This document shows, in pieces, positions 5,344 through 7,021 of a stretch of DNA of 7,021 nucleotides. Both the position numbers and the translations under genes were made by a program. Each line of letters starts with the position of its first letter. Positions within the stretch are counted from its first letter, which is position 1. Under the pieces are notes generated by a model. The model was given only the letters and a program-made list of their open reading frames with translations. It was not told the origin of the DNA and did not search any database. The stretch is taken from NCBI GenBank assembly GCA_021810815.1, contig JAJZHR010000124.1, positions 1 through 7,021 of the forward strand, in the 5' to 3' direction. This DNA is from Acidobacteriota bacterium. GTDB taxonomy: Bacteria; Acidobacteriota; Terriglobia; Terriglobales; Acidobacteriaceae.

Positions 5344-6143
5344 TCGATCTTGGAAAAAGGAATGTGCTTGGAGTGATGGTGGATGCCGTGGACTACGACG
5401 CGGCGGTCGCGCGGATCACCGACGCAGCGGAGGAGGGGCGCAGCTTCACGGTCTCCGCGCTCGCGGTGCATGGGGTGATGACCGGTGCAACGGACAAGGA
5501 GCAGCAGTACCGGCTGAATTCCATGGGGATGATTGTTCCCGACGGCCAGCCCGTGCGCTGGGCGCTGAACCTGCTGCATCGCACCAAGCTGGCCAACCGG
5601 GTGTATGGTCCCGAGCTGACCCTTCGGGTATTGAAGTCCGCGTCGGAGAGGGGTTTGCCTGTCTACTTCTACGGATCGACGCCTGCGATCCTAGCCGGCC
5701 TGGAGCGCAGGATACGTCAGATGCTTCCGGGAATCATCATTGCCGGAAGCGAGCCCTCGAAGTTCCGCAAGCTGGACGAGACGGAGCGTCACGATCTGGC
5801 TGAGCGCATCGCGGACTCGGGAGCGCGGATTCTTTTTGTCGGCCTCGGATGCCCGCGGCAGGAGGTGTTCGCGTACGAGATGGGCGGGCTGCTGCCCATG
5901 CCTCTGCTGGCAGTGGGAGCTGCGTTCGCCTTCCACGCGGGCGAGCTTCCGCAGGCCCCGCCACATCTGCAGAGCAGGGGACTGGAGTGGCTCTTCCGCC
6001 TGGTGCAGGAGCCTCGGCGCCTGTGGAAGAGGTACCTGATTTTGAATCCCTACTATCTGCTGCTGCTGGCCGGGCAATGGCTTGGGCTGCGGCGGTTCTC
6101 CTCGGTTGGAACTCCGCCCAGGGCGGCGATCAGCTACGGCTGA
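5340..6143 (+). CDS. WecG/TagA/CpsF family glycosyltransferase
   Basis: This 267-aa protein belongs to the family that adds the second sugar (for example N-acetylmannosaminuronate in WecG, N-acetylmannosamine in TagA) to an undecaprenyl-pyrophosphate-linked first sugar at the cytoplasmic membrane face. Visible motifs are VSALAVHGVMTG (38-49), IVPDGQPVRW (65-74) with Asp68 at the position of the family's proposed catalytic base, YFYGSTP (109-115), LFVGLGCPRQE (165-175), VGAAFAFHAGELPQAPP (192-208) and RGLEWLFRLVQEPRRLWKRYL (213-233). The basic and hydrophobic tail (226-250) suits peripheral membrane attachment. The GAAFDF common in relatives, as I recall, reads GAAFAF here. The ATG at 5340 overlaps the epimerase stop by four bases, and AGAGG at 5325-5329 is a suitable ribosome site 10 nt upstream. 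The in-frame sequence before 5340 is only the out-of-frame reading of the epimerase. Donor and acceptor sugars are unknown. Confidence 0.92.
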   Translation: MIDLGKRNVLGVMVDAVDYDAAVARITDAAEEGRSFTVSALAVHGVMTGATDKEQQYRLNSMGMIVPDGQPVRWALNLLHRTKLANRVYGPELTLRVLKSASERGLPVYFYGSTPAILAGLERRIRQMLPGIIIAGSEPSKFRKLDETERHDLAERIADSGARILFVGLGCPRQEVFAYEMGGLLPMPLLAVGAAFAFHAGELPQAPPHLQSRGLEWLFRLVQEPRRLWKRYLILNPYYLLLLAGQWLGLRRFSSVGTPPRAAISYG

Positions 6144-6232
6144 GTCGCGGCCAGGGCTGAGCCACGGCTGCCGCAGTTGGAAGCGAATTCGCATTTGAGA
6201 GGACGATTCTGAGTGAACATTTGGAGGAATAT
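6144..6232 (+). other. 89-nt intergenic spacer with a 10-bp palindrome
   Basis: The spacer contains the perfect palindrome GCGAATTCGC (6183-6192) and, nearer the stop codon, a loose inverted pair GCGGC/GCCGC around the GGCTGAGCC stretch. No T-run follows, so no intrinsic terminator is called, and transcription probably continues into the decarboxylase gene. Confidence 0.4.
6223..6227 (+). promoter_or_regulatory. Shine-Dalgarno site for the UDP-glucuronate decarboxylase
   Basis: GGAGG lies 5 nt before the ATG at 6233. The protein that follows begins at once with the SDR strand MQVLVTGGAGFLG, which supports this start. Confidence 0.8.
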
Positions 6233-7021
6233 ATGCAAGTTCTAGTCACTGGCGGCGCAGGTTTTCTCGGTTCCCATCTTTGCGATGCGCTGGTCGCGGA
6301 GGGCAACCGGGTTCGTTGCGTGGACAACCTGCTGACCGGAAGCACGGAGAACCTGTCGCAGCTCCGCAACGAGCCGCGCTTCGATTTCATCGAGCAGGAC
6401 ATCTGCGAGAGCTTCGATCCGGGCAGCTTCGATTTCGTGTTCCACTTCGCTTCGCCGGCAAGCCCCTTCGATTACCTGGAGCATGGAATCGAGACGCTGC
6501 GGGTGGGTTCCGTGGGGACGCTGAACGTGCTAGAGCTGGCGAAGAAATACAGCGGCGGCTACCTGGTCGCGTCCACCTCGGAGTGCTACGGGGACCCGGC
6601 GGTGCATCCGCAGGTGGAGAGCTATTGGGGGAACGTCAACCCCGTTGGGCCGCGGTCGGTGTACGACGAGGCGAAGAGGTTCTCAGAGGCGGCCACCATG
6701 GCCTACCACCGCTACCACGGCGTGGACACGCACATTGTGAGGATCTTCAACACGTACGGGCCGAGGCTGCAGGCCAACGACGGGCGCGTGATCTCCACGC
6801 TGATGCGGCAGGCGCTGCAAGGGGAGCCGCTGACGATCTTTGGCGACGGCTCGCAGACGCGCAGCTTCTGCTATGTGGACGATGAGGTCGAGGGCATACT
6901 GCGTCTGTCGCGCAGCAGAGAGCACCTTCCGGTGAACATCGGCAATCCGGTCGAATTCACCATCCGCGAGTGCGCCGAGATGGTGCTGGAAGTGACCGGA
7001 TCGGACAGCCCGATCGTCTTC
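6233..7021 (+). CDS. UDP-glucuronate decarboxylase (UDP-xylose synthase), 3' end cut by the window
   Basis: The first 263 residues are present; family members usually have about 310-320, so roughly 50 are missing at the right edge. This NAD-dependent extended SDR converts UDP-glucuronic acid to UDP-xylose through a 4-keto intermediate in the cytoplasm. Diagnostic features in order are TGGAGFLGSH (6-15), Asp31 for NAD ribose, HFASPASPFDYL (71-82), STSECYGDP (114-122), HPQVESYWGNVNP (125-137), the catalytic pair in SVYDEAKR (Tyr144, Lys148), then RIFNTYGPR, NDGRV and GDGSQTRSFCYVDD. The ASPASP and YWGNVNP blocks separate it from dTDP-glucose dehydratases and UDP-glucose epimerases. It follows the WecG-type gene by 89 nt on the same strand and would supply xylose, or a sugar derived from it, to the glycan. 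A related SDR specificity is possible but less likely. Confidence 0.92.
   Translation, partial: MQVLVTGGAGFLGSHLCDALVAEGNRVRCVDNLLTGSTENLSQLRNEPRFDFIEQDICESFDPGSFDFVFHFASPASPFDYLEHGIETLRVGSVGTLNVLELAKKYSGGYLVASTSECYGDPAVHPQVESYWGNVNPVGPRSVYDEAKRFSEAATMAYHRYHGVDTHIVRIFNTYGPRLQANDGRVISTLMRQALQGEPLTIFGDGSQTRSFCYVDDEVEGILRLSRSREHLPVNIGNPVEFTIRECAEMVLEVTGSDSPIVF

Noticed and set aside
1..7021. CRISPR array, insertion sequence or second att copy
   Set aside because: There are no regularly spaced 20-40 bp repeats, no transposase-like protein and no second copy of the tRNA 3' sequence within the window.

Overview
The window is GC-rich chromosomal DNA holding part of a surface-polysaccharide (exopolysaccharide, capsule or O-antigen) biosynthesis cluster. 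Its left border looks like a mobile-element attachment scar. I recognise the protein families but ran no search. The glycan proteins, particularly the epimerase and the WecG-type transferase, resemble versions I recall from Acidobacteriota (Terriglobia) and some other soil bacteria. I offer that as a moderate-confidence guess at the host, not an identification.

Layout from left to right. (1) Positions 42-88 carry the 3' half of a tRNA-Lys(CUU) gene, from the anticodon loop through the encoded CCA. The 5' half is missing and unrelated sequence takes its place. This is what a tyrosine-recombinase integration into a tRNA leaves at the distal end of an island, so an integrated element probably lies to the left, outside the window. 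(2) A complete MFS permease of the fucose-permease-like type lies on the minus strand (128-1318), converging on the tRNA fragment. (3) From 1319 to 2537 there is about 1.2 kb with no convincing gene. Its right part falls to about 46% GC (hand count over 1861-2340), against 60-70% in sampled blocks of the genes. It holds a triplicated 13-bp tandem repeat, a stable hairpin, a pair of 10-bp direct repeats and one doubtful small membrane-protein ORF on the minus strand. (4) From 2538 onward a plus-strand cluster begins: a polyprenyl-phosphate hexose-1-phosphate transferase (2538-4004), a 253-nt spacer with ATGCAG repeats and a small hairpin, an extended-SDR nucleotide-sugar epimerase (4258-5343), a WecG/TagA/CpsF-type glycosyltransferase overlapping it by an ATGA junction (5340-6143), and a UDP-glucuronate decarboxylase cut by the right window edge (6233 onward).

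How the genes fit together. The phosphotransferase would load the first sugar phosphate onto undecaprenyl phosphate at the inner membrane. The WecG-type enzyme would add a following sugar on the cytoplasmic face. The epimerase and the decarboxylase would supply activated sugars; UDP-xylose is the likely product of the decarboxylase. Flippase, polymerase and further transferases are not visible and probably lie to the right. The most notable points are the tRNA attachment scar, the phenylalanine in place of the catalytic tyrosine in the epimerase, and the repeat-bearing untranslated spacers in front of the first two cluster genes. I found no CRISPR array, intact insertion sequence, toxin-antitoxin pair or clearly novel system.
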